A DNA stretch of 64,000 nt from Kribbella sp. ALI-6-A. Lineage in GTDB: Bacteria; Actinomycetota; Actinomycetes; Propionibacteriales; Kribbellaceae. The notes below the pieces were generated by a model. That model was not told the DNA's origin. It made no database searches and saw only the letters and a list, made by a program, of their open reading frames with translations. Of this stretch, positions 49,489 to 58,027 are shown piece by piece (the stretch's first letter is position 1; each line of letters opens with the position of its first letter). The translations under genes were made by a program, and so were the position numbers. The stretch covers positions 496,001 through 560,000 of the forward strand of contig NZ_MTQN01000008.1 of assembly GCF_001984195.1 (NCBI RefSeq). Direction: 5' to 3'.

Positions 49489-50805
49489 ATGAAGCACCAC
49501 GCGCCGACGTACCGTGCGGCCCGGCGGATCACCGCGCTGGCCCTGGCCGGTCTGTTGCTCGCACTGCCCGGCTGCGGCGGTGACTCCGGCAGCGGTTCCG
49601 GCGACCCGAACGCACCGGTCACGTTGCGGTTCTCCTGGTGGGGCAACGAGGACCGGGCCAAGCTCACCCAGCAGGCGATCGACGCCTTCCAGACGGCGAA
49701 CCCGGGCATCACGGTCAAGCCGGAGTACGGCGACTTCAACGGGTACTTCGACAAGCTCGCCACCAGCGTCGCCGCCAACGACGCGCCGGACGTGATCACG
49801 CTCGGCGGCGCGTACCCGCGGGAGTACGGCGACCGCGGCGCGCTGCTCGACCTGGCCGAGGTCAAGGACACGCTGAAGACCGACAAGATCGACCAGGCGG
49901 CGCTGTCCAACGGCAACTTCGACGGCAAGCAGTACGGCGTACCGACCGGGGTGAACGCGTTCGGCGTGGTGGTGAACCCGAAGGTGTTCAAGGCCGCCGG
50001 CGTGCCGCTGCCGGACGACGACACCTGGACGTGGGAGGACTTCCGCCGGATCGCCGAGCAGGTGGCGAAGGGCTCGCCAAAGGGCACGTACGGCGCCGAG
50101 GACCCGACCAGCGCCGACATGCTGGACCTGTACGCGCGTCAGCGCGGCGAGTCGCTCTACACCGAGGAGGGCAAGGTCGGGATCAGTGAGAAGACGCTGA
50201 CCGACTGGTTCACGATGACCACCGCCTTGCGGGACGCGGGCGCCACGCCGCCGGCGTCGCTGACCTCCGAGCTGGCCGGGCAACCGGCGCCGGAGCAGAC
50301 GCTGATGGGGCGCGGACTGGCCGGCATGCAGCTGGACTGGACCAACCAGCTCGGCTCGTTGCGCAAGGCATCGGGCGCGGAGCTGGTGCTGATGCGGGCC
50401 CCTGGTGAGAGCACGGCGACCAAGCCGGGGATGTGGCTGCAGGCGTCGCAGATCTACACGATCAGCGCGCGCACCAAGCACCAGGAGGCGGCCGCCAAGC
50501 TGGTGAACTTCCTGGTGAACGACCCGGCCGCCGGCAAGATCACGCTGGCCAACCGGGGTATCCCGGCGAACTCCGAGGTGCTGACCGCGGTCAAGCCGTC
50601 GCTGCCCAAGGACGAGGGCGCCTCGGCGGACTTCATCGCCCAGATCACCCCGAAGGTGGGACCGGCGCTGATCATCGGGCCGACCGGTTCGACCGAGAGC
50701 GTGAAAATCCTGGAGCGCACGAACGCGGAGGTCCTGTTCAACCGTCAGACTCCCGCCCAGGGCGCCAAGCGCTTCCTCGAAGAGCTGACCTCGGCGATTC
50801 GGTGA
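49489..50805 (+). CDS. extracellular sugar-binding lipoprotein
   Basis: A 438-residue ABC solute-binding protein. A lipobox LALPGC in a ~28-residue signal peptide gives membrane anchoring through the Cys, followed by a Gly/Ser linker (GGDSGSGSGDP). The mature domain starts VTLRFSWWGNEDRAKLTQQAIDAFQTANPGITVKPEYGDF, as in family-1 sugar-binding proteins, and has VPTGVNAFGVVVNPKVFKAAGVPLP and WTWEDFRRIAEQV. The start at 49489 follows AAAGGA; a longer frame upstream is not a natural start. It feeds the two permeases. Ligand not predictable beyond a sugar. Confidence 0.93.
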   Translation: MKHHAPTYRAARRITALALAGLLLALPGCGGDSGSGSGDPNAPVTLRFSWWGNEDRAKLTQQAIDAFQTANPGITVKPEYGDFNGYFDKLATSVAANDAPDVITLGGAYPREYGDRGALLDLAEVKDTLKTDKIDQAALSNGNFDGKQYGVPTGVNAFGVVVNPKVFKAAGVPLPDDDTWTWEDFRRIAEQVAKGSPKGTYGAEDPTSADMLDLYARQRGESLYTEEGKVGISEKTLTDWFTMTTALRDAGATPPASLTSELAGQPAPEQTLMGRGLAGMQLDWTNQLGSLRKASGAELVLMRAPGESTATKPGMWLQASQIYTISARTKHQEAAAKLVNFLVNDPAAGKITLANRGIPANSEVLTAVKPSLPKDEGASADFIAQITPKVGPALIIGPTGSTESVKILERTNAEVLFNRQTPAQGAKRFLEELTSAIR

Positions 50806-52862
50806 CGGCACAGCCGCCGATCGATCGGCGAGCCCTGGTGGGGCGGCACGACGTCCAGGTGGTGGGCGTCGTGCCGGAGTCCCCGGTGTCGGTGGGCAAC
50901 GGGGAGTTCTGTTTCACCGTCGACGTGACCGGCCTGCAGAGCTGGCCCGAGCGGTACCCGGTCGAAGCTCGGACGAGTGACGAGGCGCCGGGCACGTTGC
51001 TGGGGACGCTGTCGCAGTGGGGATGGCACAGCTTCCCGGGCACGTACGCGTTGGACGAGACGCGGCGGGTCTACCAGACCCCGACCGGACCGGTGCCGTA
51101 CGTCGATCTCGGTGGCGAGATGGACCTGGCGACCACGCAGGAGCCGGGGCAGTCGGAGGCCGAGCAGTGGTTGCGGGCCAATCCGCACCGGCTCGATCTC
51201 GGGCGGATCGGCTTCGTGTTCGCCGGGCAGACCTTGCCGGAAGTCGAGGACGCGCGGCAGCGGCTGGATCTGTGGGGCGGAGTGATCGAGAGCTCGTTCT
51301 CAGTCGCGGGGCACGACGTGCGCGTACGGACGCTGTGCGCGCCGGACGACGACGTGGTCGCCGTACGGATCGAGTCGCCGGCGCTGGCCGTGGGGCTGGG
51401 GGTGCGGTTCGCGTTCCCGTACGGATCAGGTGCCTGGGGCAACGGAGCGGACTGGGCCCGGCCCGAGGCGCACACGACGACCGTGCACGAAGCCGACGGC
51501 GGCTGGCAGGTCGAGCGGCGCCTGGACGACACGCAGTACTGGGTGGCGGTCGGTGCCGATGACGCGCGGCTGGAGCACGTCGGGGCGCACGAGCTCGTGC
51601 TGACCTCGGACTCCGACGTGCTGGAGTTGCGGGTCGGGTTCTCGGAGCAGCGGGCTGAAATGCCGGCGGGTTTCGCGGAGATGGAGGCGGACTGCCGGCG
51701 AGCCTGGGCCGACTTCTGGGCGTCGGGGGCGGCGGTCGAGCTGTCGGGCGATCCGCGCGCGGCCGAGCTGGAGCGGCGGGTGGTCCTGTCGCAGTACCTG
51801 ACCGCGATCAACTGCGCGGGCTCGCTGCCGCCGCAGGAGACCGGGCTGGTGTGCAACAGCTGGCGCGGGCGGTTCCACCTGGAGATGCACTGGTGGCACG
51901 GCGCGCTTTTCGCCTTGTGGGGCAGGCCCGAGCGGCTCGAGCGCAGCCTGGGGTGGTACGAGCGGATTCTGCCCGAGGCGCGGGAGACGGCCCGGCTGCA
52001 GGGGTACGGCGGAGTGCGCTGGCCCAAGCAGGTCGCGCCCGACGGGCGGGAGAGCCCGAGCAGCATCGGGCCGTTCCTCGTCTGGCAGCAGCCGCACCCG
52101 ATCTACCTGGCGGAGCTGATCCGCCGCACGGGCTCGCCCGAGGCGGTCGAGCGGTACGGGCGGATCGTGCTGGAGAGCGCGGAGTTCATGGCGTCGTACG
52201 CCGTGCCGACCGAGCGGGGCTTCCAGCTCGGTCCGCCGCTGATCCCCGCGCAGGAGTCGTATTCGGCGATCCGGGCCGAGCTGGTGAACCCGACGTTCGA
52301 GCTGGCGTACTGGCGATGGGCGCTGCTGGTCGCTCAGGAGTGGCGCGGCTATTTGGGTCTCCCGCCCGAGCCGCGCTGGGCCGAGGTCGCTGACGGGCTG
52401 GTGCCAGCGCCTGTTCAGGACGACTGTTACGCCGCGATCGACGGCGAGCCGTGGACGATCCGGACGGACCATCCGTCGATGCTCTATGCGCTGGGCCTCG
52501 TGCCGGACACCGGGTACATCGATCCCGCGACCATGCGGCGCACGCTGGCCGGCGTACTGGGTGACTGGGACTGGGAGAGCACCTGGGGCTGGGACTACCC
52601 GGCGATCGCGATGACCGCGGCCCGCCTCGGTGATCCGGCGACCGCCGTCGACGCGTTGTTGCTCAAGGCCACCAAGAACGACTTCCTGCCGAACGGTCAC
52701 AACCGTCAGACGCCGTCGCTGCCGCTCTACCTGCCCGGCAACGGCGGCCTGCTCGCCGCCGTGGCGCTGATGGCGGCAGGCTGGGACGGTGCGGACGGTC
52801 CCGCGCCCGGCTTCCCCGCAGGCTGGACCGTCCGCCACGAAGGACTGCTTCGCTCACCCTGA
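50802..52862 (+). CDS. six-hairpin-type glycosidase, family not identified
   Basis: A 686-residue cytoplasmic protein without a signal peptide. The N-terminal half is beta-rich (VESSFSVAGHDVRVRTLCAPDDDVVAVRIESPALAV), the C-terminal half is helical with conserved-looking WRGRFHLEMHWWHGALFALWGRPERL, GVRWPKQVAPDGRESPSSIGPFLVWQQPHPIYLAEL and WDWESTWGWDYPAIAMTA. This arrangement resembles (alpha/alpha)6 glycosidases of the GH65/GH95 type; I cannot assign a family. It overlaps the lipoprotein stop by four bases, so it processes the imported sugar. The Trp-rich strips point to aromatic stacking on sugar. Confidence 0.7.
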   Translation: MTAQPPIDRRALVGRHDVQVVGVVPESPVSVGNGEFCFTVDVTGLQSWPERYPVEARTSDEAPGTLLGTLSQWGWHSFPGTYALDETRRVYQTPTGPVPYVDLGGEMDLATTQEPGQSEAEQWLRANPHRLDLGRIGFVFAGQTLPEVEDARQRLDLWGGVIESSFSVAGHDVRVRTLCAPDDDVVAVRIESPALAVGLGVRFAFPYGSGAWGNGADWARPEAHTTTVHEADGGWQVERRLDDTQYWVAVGADDARLEHVGAHELVLTSDSDVLELRVGFSEQRAEMPAGFAEMEADCRRAWADFWASGAAVELSGDPRAAELERRVVLSQYLTAINCAGSLPPQETGLVCNSWRGRFHLEMHWWHGALFALWGRPERLERSLGWYERILPEARETARLQGYGGVRWPKQVAPDGRESPSSIGPFLVWQQPHPIYLAELIRRTGSPEAVERYGRIVLESAEFMASYAVPTERGFQLGPPLIPAQESYSAIRAELVNPTFELAYWRWALLVAQEWRGYLGLPPEPRWAEVADGLVPAPVQDDCYAAIDGEPWTIRTDHPSMLYALGLVPDTGYIDPATMRRTLAGVLGDWDWESTWGWDYPAIAMTAARLGDPATAVDALLLKATKNDFLPNGHNRQTPSLPLYLPGNGGLLAAVALMAAGWDGADGPAPGFPAGWTVRHEGLLRSP

Positions 52863-52884
52863 CCTCACCACCTCAAGGAGACCC

Positions 52885-54246
52885 GTGACGCTTCCGCAGA
52901 ACCGCCGCTACGCCGTGGTCGGTACCGGCTCGCGCGCCGGCATGTACGTCGACGCCCTCACGACGACGTACGCCGACGTCGGGACGCTGGTGGCCTGGTG
53001 CGACACCAACCCGACCCGGATGGCCTACTACGACGGTGTGGTCACGGCCGCGGGCGGGACGGCTCCGCCGCACTACGGGCCGGACGACTTCGGGCGGCTG
53101 CTCGAGGAGCAGCGGCCGGACGTCGTGGTCGTCACGTCGCCGGACGCGACCCACCACCGGTACGCCGCGGCCGCGCTCGAGGCGGGCTGCGACGTGGTTG
53201 TGGAGAAGCCGCTGACCACCTCGCTCGAACCGGCGAAGACGATCGTCGAGGCGATCGAGGGTTCGTCGGGTGACCTGGTGGTGACGTTCAATTACCGGTA
53301 CTCGCCGCGCAACAGCGAGGTGCGGCGGCTGATCGCGTCCGGTGCGATCGGCAAGGTCACCTCGATCCACTTCGAGTGGGCGCTGGACACCGTGCACGGC
53401 GCCGACTACTTCCGCCGCTGGCACCGCGAGAAGGCGATCTCCGGCGGCCTGCTGGTGCACAAGTCCAGCCACCACTTCGACCTGGTGAACTGGTGGCTCG
53501 CGGACGTGCCCGAGGTGGTGACCGCGGCCGGGGGCCTGCGCTTCTACGGCGACAAGAACGCCGCCGAGCGCGGCCTCACCGACCGCCCGGCCCGCTCGGC
53601 CGGATCTCCTGGACTGTCGTCCGACCCGTTCGCCCTGGACCTGGCGGCCGACGAGAAACTCCGCGCCCTCTACCTGGACGCCGAGGCCGACGACGGCTAC
53701 ATCCGCGACCAGGACGTCTTCAGCCCCGGCATCACCATCGAGGACAACATGGGGCTGCTCGTCACCTACCGCTCGGGCGCGATCCTGACCTACTCCCTGA
53801 ACGCCCACGCCCCCTGGGAGGGCTACCGCGTCTCGATCAACGGCACCGAGGGCCGCCTGGAACTGGACGTCGTCGAGCGCAGCTTCGTCGAGGGCCCCAA
53901 CGGCGTCGTGGGCCGCCCAGCCGTCGACCCCAGCGTCAACCCCGACGACCCGTCCTTCGGCGGTACGACGAACCCACGCCCCGCCGGCGAACGCATCCTC
54001 CTCCAGCGCCACTGGGAGCCGGCCCAGGAGATCCCCATCCCCGAAGGCGAAGGCGCCCACGGCGGCGGCGACAACCACCTGCTCGACGACATCTTCCGCC
54101 CCACCGGCACCCCCGACCCCCTCGACCGCCGAGCCGGCTACCGCGACGGCCTCCGCAGCGTCGCGGTAGGCATCGCCGCCAACCGCTCCCTGGAAACCGG
54201 CCTACCCGTCAACATCACCGAGTTCGGCCTCCCCCTCGACCGCTGA
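52885..54246 (+). CDS. Gfo/Idh/MocA-family oxidoreductase of the sugar locus
   Basis: A 453-residue NAD(P)-dependent oxidoreductase. It opens YAVVGTGSRAGMYVDALTTTYADVGTLVAWCDTNPTRMAYYDGV, and has VVVTSPDATHHRYAAAALEAGCDVVVEKPLTTS (signature EKP). The later SYRYSP.. segment NYRYSPRNSEVRRLIASGAIGKVTSIHFEW and HFDLVNWWL are usual. A GTG start follows AAGGAG. It is the last gene of the ABC operon and ends at a hairpin. It likely oxidises a sugar released by the neighbouring glycosidase. Confidence 0.88.
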   Translation: MTLPQNRRYAVVGTGSRAGMYVDALTTTYADVGTLVAWCDTNPTRMAYYDGVVTAAGGTAPPHYGPDDFGRLLEEQRPDVVVVTSPDATHHRYAAAALEAGCDVVVEKPLTTSLEPAKTIVEAIEGSSGDLVVTFNYRYSPRNSEVRRLIASGAIGKVTSIHFEWALDTVHGADYFRRWHREKAISGGLLVHKSSHHFDLVNWWLADVPEVVTAAGGLRFYGDKNAAERGLTDRPARSAGSPGLSSDPFALDLAADEKLRALYLDAEADDGYIRDQDVFSPGITIEDNMGLLVTYRSGAILTYSLNAHAPWEGYRVSINGTEGRLELDVVERSFVEGPNGVVGRPAVDPSVNPDDPSFGGTTNPRPAGERILLQRHWEPAQEIPIPEGEGAHGGGDNHLLDDIFRPTGTPDPLDRRAGYRDGLRSVAVGIAANRSLETGLPVNITEFGLPLDR

Positions 54247-54254
54247 CCAGTCCG

Positions 54255-54288
54255 CACACCACACCAAGCTCCGGCGCGGTGTGGTGTG
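54255..54288. terminator. hairpin after the sugar operon
   Basis: CACACCACACC and GGTGTGGTGTG form an 11-bp stem with a 12-base loop, 8 bp after the operon stop and just before the convergent gene end. No clear T run; probably a bidirectional terminator. Confidence 0.65.
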
Positions 54289-54291
54289 TGC

Positions 54292-54801
54292 TCAACCGCC
54301 GCTGGTCCGAGCCGAGGTGCTGAGGGCCTGCTGATACGTGCCGTCACGCGCAGGTGTCCACAAGACGCCGTTGACGATGAGCGACCGGTCGTCGAGGGGA
54401 CGAGCGGCCGTAGCCAGTACCGGCTTCCGTTGCCAAGTGCATCCGGTCCGGTAGGCCTGCTGAGTAACCCGAACGGCGACCGCGCCGGGCCCTTCCGCGT
54501 ACGTCGTGGCCCGCAGTGCACGAGCGCACCCCGCCGGGGTCGCCACGATGATCACCACCTGACGATCATCAGCCGCCACCGCCCGCACGTCGTACACCCT
54601 CGCGACGGTGGTCTTCGGCGCCGGGGTCGGGGAAACGCTCGGTGCTGCCTGAGTCACGTCCGGCGGCGGTGGGGCAGGATCGGCCTCGGACGAGCCGAAG
54701 ACCTTGGACAGCACGAACACGCTGAACGAGAGCAGGCCGACCAGAAAGGTCACCACCACGGCGACCCCGTAGACGAACCACACGCTGCCCGACGATTTCA
54801 T
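54292..54801 (-). CDS. hypothetical single-pass membrane protein
   Basis: A 169-residue protein with one N-terminal membrane helix (VWFVYGVAVVVTFLVGLLSFSVFVL) and a Pro/Thr-rich linker (EADPAPPPPDVTQAAPSVSPTP), followed by an external domain with two Cys (GCARALR, GCTWQRK). It looks like an anchored extracellular domain of unknown fold. Codon use is GC-rich. Its neighbours give no functional clue. Confidence 0.7.
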   Translation of the reverse strand: MKSSGSVWFVYGVAVVVTFLVGLLSFSVFVLSKVFGSSEADPAPPPPDVTQAAPSVSPTPAPKTTVARVYDVRAVAADDRQVVIIVATPAGCARALRATTYAEGPGAVAVRVTQQAYRTGCTWQRKPVLATAARPLDDRSLIVNGVLWTPARDGTYQQALSTSARTSGG

Positions 54802-54847
54802 CCCGAAGATCTTCTCAGCCCCACCGGCTCAACCCCCGCAGAAACGC

Positions 54848-55090
54848 GAGCCGAGCGAAGCGAACGCATCCGCGAAGCCGAGCGAAGCGAAGGCGGCACC
54901 CCATCGCGGCGGCCGGCCCCAGAGCCGAGCGAAGCGAAGGCGTAACCCCGACCGGCGGCATCAGCCCAGGAGCCGAGCGAAGCGAAGGCGCAGCCCGACC
55001 GGCGGCCCCAGCCCCGGAGCCGAGCGAAGCGAAGGCGCAGCCCAACAGCCGGCCCCAGCCACGGAGCCGAGCGAAGCGAAGGCGCCAGGG
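54848..55090. repeat. ~47-bp tandem repeat array
   Basis: Six copies of GAGCCGAGCGAAGCGAAGGC start at 54848, 54875, 54922, 54970, 55017 and 55064, spaced 47-48 bp (first 27). The inter-core part is CAGCCCGACCGGCGGCCCCAG with small variation. It reads Arg/Ser-rich on every frame, so it is not coding. No CRISPR-type spacers are seen. Confidence 0.85.
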
Positions 55091-55146
55091 GGTGCGGGTG
55101 GCGGAGCCCCCGCTCGCGGCAAGCGCAGCGCAGCCGCACAAAACGC

Positions 55147-55193
55147 CGAAGGCGACCTGTGTCCGCGCTCTCCGCGGACACAGGTCGCCTTCG
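55147..55193 (-). terminator. terminator of tRNA-His
   Basis: A perfect 21-bp stem with a 5-base loop just 3' of the tRNA gene on the minus strand. It is followed by GCGTTTTGTG, a T-run of the intrinsic type. Confidence 0.85.
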
Positions 55194-55199
55194 CCTGAG

Positions 55200-55273
55200 G
55201 GTGAGTGACGGGACTCGAACCCGCGGCCACCTGGACCACAACCAGGTGCTCTACCAGCTGAGCTACACCCACC
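55200..55273 (-). tRNA. tRNA-His(GTG)
   Basis: A minus-strand cloverleaf with acceptor GTGGGTG/CACTCAC, D arm TAGCTCAGCTGGTAGAGC, anticodon stem CCTGG/CCAGG with loop TTGTGGT (anticodon GTG), and T arm GCGGGTTCGAGTCCCGT. The extra 5' G(-1) and discriminator C73 of histidine tRNAs are both present. The 3' CCA is not encoded (CCT follows). Confidence 0.93.
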
Positions 55274-55318
55274 ATTGCCGCCCTGACTGCGACGGCTGGG
55301 TAATCATAGCGATGATGG

Positions 55319-55927
55319 TCAGTTGTCGGAAATCGGGGTGCTGACCAGGCTCGCGGCGGCCCGGGCGGTGTCGGTGTCGGGGCCCGGCTGGGGCACGAAA
55401 ACGGTCTGCCGGTAGTAGCGCAGTTCGGCGATGCTCTCGGTGATGTCGGCCAGCGCGCGGTGGTTGCCGGTCTTGGCGGGGGTGGCGTAGTAGACCCGCG
55501 GGTACCACCGGCGGACGAGTTCCTTGATGGAGCTGACGTCGACGTTGCGGTAGTGCAGGTGGGCTTCGACCTTGGGCATGTCGCGGACGAGGAAGGTCCG
55601 GTCGGTGCCGACGGAGTTGCCGGCCAGGGCGGCCTTGCGCGGTTCCTTGACGTAGCCGTGGATGAAGTCGAGGACCTGCTGCTCGGCGTCGGCCAGCGGG
55701 ATGCCGTTGGCGAGTTCGTCGAGCACGCCGGAGCCGGTGTGCATCTCGCGGACGAAGTCGCCCATCTGTTCGAGGGCTTGCGGCGGGGGTGCGATCACCA
55801 GGTCGATGCCTTCGCCGAGGACGTTGAGTTCGTAGTCGGTGACGAGCACCGCCACCTCGATCAAGGCGTCGGCCGCCAGGTCGAGGCCGGTCATCTCGCA
55901 GTCGATCCACACCAGCCGGTCGTTCAT
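55319..55927 (-). CDS. orn: oligoribonuclease
   Basis: A 202-residue DEDDh exonuclease. It begins MNDRLVWIDCEMTGLDLAADALIEVAVLVTD (DxE motif), has FVREMHTGSGVLDELANGIPLADAEQQVLDFIHGYVKEPRKAALAGNSVGTDRTFLVRDMP, and ends in the HRALADITESI DEDDh motif. It degrades short RNA oligonucleotides to mononucleotides at the end of mRNA decay. The ATG at 55927 starts the fold. It is followed directly by tRNA-His on the same strand, with 45 bp between. Confidence 0.97.
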   Translation of the reverse strand: MNDRLVWIDCEMTGLDLAADALIEVAVLVTDYELNVLGEGIDLVIAPPPQALEQMGDFVREMHTGSGVLDELANGIPLADAEQQVLDFIHGYVKEPRKAALAGNSVGTDRTFLVRDMPKVEAHLHYRNVDVSSIKELVRRWYPRVYYATPAKTGNHRALADITESIAELRYYRQTVFVPQPGPDTDTARAAASLVSTPISDN

Positions 55928-56015
55928 GAGGAACCACCTTACGGCGAGGGTGTCCCGCCGTCGCGCCCGGCAGCCGAATCGCCGGGCGTGGCGGGGTTGT
56001 CCGGTACGCCGTGGG

Positions 56016-56927
56016 TCACGCCGGAGCGTGGCCGACGTGGATGCTGCGGACGGACAGCGACGCGAGATCGGTACGCCGGCCGAGGTAGTGCGGGCTGCCG
56101 GCGTCGAGCAGTTGCCGCCAGACCGTGAGGTCGTCGGCGTCGAGAGTGATTTCGGCAACATCCCCGTGCCCGTGCCCGTGGCCGTGCCCATGACCATGCC
56201 CGTGATCCGAGTCCTGCTCAGCCGGATCCAGCCGCGCGACCCGCAGCCGGAGCTGCTCGATGACCCGCTCGCGGTCCTCCTCCGGCAACGGCACCGGCTT
56301 TTCGGTGAGCACGCTCTGTGTGGTGACGTCGGTCAGCCCCGCGTTCCGCAGCGCGTCGGTCCACCCGTACGGCATCGGCACCGACCCCGGGATCGCCTCA
56401 CGCATCGCCGCGAACCAGCGATCCTGCGCGAGGTCGAGCCGGAGCTCCAGTCCGGGCTCGCCCAGACCGAGGTCCCAGGGCAGCATGCGCGACGGCAGGC
56501 CGCCCTCGGCGAGCGCGAGTCGTCCACCGGGCGCGAGCAGCGACGCAAGGGCGTTGACGGCCGCTTGCTGGTCAGCGGCGTGGTGGACGGACGCCGACGC
56601 CCAGACCAGGTCGGCGGGCGCGCCGATCGCCGCGCGCAGCGGTTCGGGTCCGTCGTCCATCGAGACGAGTTCGCAGCGGACCAGGCCGGCGGTGTGTTCG
56701 CGCGCCTGGCGCAGCACCTCCTCGTCGGCGTCCAGCGCGACGACGGTCGCACCCGGTACGGCGCCGGCGAGGGCCTTCGCCATCCCGCCTCCTCCGCAGC
56801 CGACGTCGACGACGAGTTGGTCGGTGGGTCGGACGAGGGCACCGGCGACCAGTTCGTTCCAGTCCGCCTCGTCGGTCGCGGTCTTCCGCAGGTGCTCGGC
56901 CTGCGCGGCCCAGTCGATCTCGGTCAT
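56016..56927 (-). CDS. class I SAM-dependent methyltransferase with an internal His-Gly run
   Basis: A 303-residue methyltransferase. The SAM-binding motif I is VVDVGCGGGGMAKALAGAVPGATVVALDADEEVL, with VWASASVHHAADQQAAVNALASLLAPGGRLALAEGG as the later motif. Near residue 240 is an insertion HGHGHGHGHGHGHGD, seven HG dipeptides, not part of the family fold. It may bind metals. The ATG at 56927 is chosen because the domain starts with MTEIDWAAQAEHL. Substrate unknown; faces the GNAT gene. Confidence 0.85.
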   Translation of the reverse strand: MTEIDWAAQAEHLRKTATDEADWNELVAGALVRPTDQLVVDVGCGGGGMAKALAGAVPGATVVALDADEEVLRQAREHTAGLVRCELVSMDDGPEPLRAAIGAPADLVWASASVHHAADQQAAVNALASLLAPGGRLALAEGGLPSRMLPWDLGLGEPGLELRLDLAQDRWFAAMREAIPGSVPMPYGWTDALRNAGLTDVTTQSVLTEKPVPLPEEDRERVIEQLRLRVARLDPAEQDSDHGHGHGHGHGHGHGDVAEITLDADDLTVWRQLLDAGSPHYLGRRTDLASLSVRSIHVGHAPA

Positions 56928-56974
56928 GCCGACAGTGTCGCGGATCACACGCCGGTACGCCGTACGGTGGGCCG

Positions 56975-57547
56975 ATGATCGCGACCAGCTTCACCACCGA
57001 GCGGCTCGAGCTGCTGCCGCTGAAGGTCGAGTACGCCGCGGAGATGGCCGGGGTGCTGTCGGCGCGTGAGCTCTACGCCTTCATCGGTGGCGAGCCGCCG
57101 TCGGTCGAGCAGCTCACCGAGCGGTACCGCCGGCAGGTCGCGGGATCCGGGCGGCCGGGGGAGCACTGGCTCAATTGGGTGATCAGCCTGGACGGCGTAC
57201 TGGTCGGCTACGTGCAGGCGACGGTGACCGGCGACGGGGCGGAGATCGCCTGGGTGGTCGGCGCGGACTGGCAGGGCCAGGGAATCGCGAAGGAGGCGGC
57301 GGCCGGGCTGGCCGAGTGGCTGCGCCACTCGAGCCGGGAGGTGGAGCGACCGGTCGTCGGCGACTCGGCTACCTCGGCCGGGCGTGCGTTCCGGGGCGAT
57401 GCGAGGGGAGCGAGCGGCAACGGCCGGCTGCGGATCGTGGCCCATGTGCATCCCGGCCACGCGGCATCAAAAGCGGTGGCGCAAGCGGTGGGGCTCAGCG
57501 CGATCGGCCGGCTGGACGACGACGGGGAAGAGCTGTGGATCGGGTGA
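56975..57547 (+). CDS. GNAT-family N-acetyltransferase with an internal insert
   Basis: A 190-residue RimJ/RimL-type protein: FTTERLELLPLKVEYAAEMAGVLSARELYAFIGGEPPSVEQLTERYRRQ, then WLNWVISLDGVLVGYVQATVTGDGAEIAWVVGADWQGQGIAKEAAAGLAEWLRH (acetyl-CoA loop QGQGIA) and the final VHPGHAASKAVAQAVGLSAIGRLDDDGEELW. Between them, residues ~128-152 (RPVVGDSATSAGRAFRGDARGASGNGRL) look like an extra loop of low complexity. Substrate unknown. Confidence 0.85.
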   Translation: MIATSFTTERLELLPLKVEYAAEMAGVLSARELYAFIGGEPPSVEQLTERYRRQVAGSGRPGEHWLNWVISLDGVLVGYVQATVTGDGAEIAWVVGADWQGQGIAKEAAAGLAEWLRHSSREVERPVVGDSATSAGRAFRGDARGASGNGRLRIVAHVHPGHAASKAVAQAVGLSAIGRLDDDGEELWIG

Positions 57548-57558
57548 GAAAAACGGAA

Positions 57559-57590
57559 CAGGCCCGCTCCGACGAATCGGTGCGGGCCTG
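57559..57590 (-). terminator. terminator of the cold-shock gene
   Basis: A 9-bp stem (CAGGCCCGC / GCGGGCCTG) with a T5 run on the minus side, between the convergent GNAT and cold-shock genes. Confidence 0.8.
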
Positions 57591-57605
57591 CTGCGTCTGT
57601 GGGGT

Positions 57606-57809
57606 TCAGACCGGGCGGACGTTCTCCGCCTGCGGGCCCTTGGGGCCCTGCGCGAGGTCGAACTCGACCTTCTGGTTCTCGTCGAGGGTCCGGAAGCCGT
57701 CCGTCGCGATCGCCGAGTAGTGCACGAACACGTCGGCGCCGCCGCCGTCCTGCGAGATGAAGCCGAAGCCCTTTTCGCCGTTGAACCACTTCACTGTTCC
57801 GCTAGCCAT
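57606..57809 (-). CDS. cold-shock protein (CspA family)
   Basis: A 67-residue nucleic-acid chaperone with both RNP motifs: [18 protein letters not shown] and [17 protein letters not shown], plus [17 protein letters not shown]. An excellent GGAGCAGAT site precedes the ATG at 57809. The 5' leader upstream is about 100 bp and is separated from the MFS gene by a terminator, so it has its own promoter. It prevents RNA folding at low temperature or in growth transitions. Confidence 0.97.
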   Translation of the reverse strand: MASGTVKWFNGEKGFGFISQDGGGADVFVHYSAIATDGFRTLDENQKVEFDLAQGPKGPQAENVRPV

Positions 57810-57909
57810 GATCTGCTCCTTTGGTGGGGCGGGTATCAGGTCCGACGGTCGCCGGCACCTGGGTTGCCGAACGAGCCCTCCCACCCGGACCGTGGCCCGG
57901 AAATGAGAA

Positions 57910-57944
57910 AAACGCCCTGCGGATCACACTTCCCGCGGGCGTTT
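57910..57944 (-). terminator. terminator of the MFS gene
   Basis: On the minus strand AAACGCCC...GGGCGTTT with an inner GCGG/CCGC pairs into a hairpin, followed by TTTTTCTC. It lies between the MFS stop and the cold-shock leader. Confidence 0.8.
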
Positions 57945-58027
57945 CAAGAACGAACGTGGAACTGCAAAACTGCAACCGAGAGAAACCGTAGCACGAATTG
58001 ACTGGCTGTACAGGCAGCCACGACACA

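Noticed and set aside
54848..55090. A CRISPR array
   Set aside because: The unit-to-unit parts are near-identical as well, the core is not partially palindromic in the usual way and no cas gene is near.
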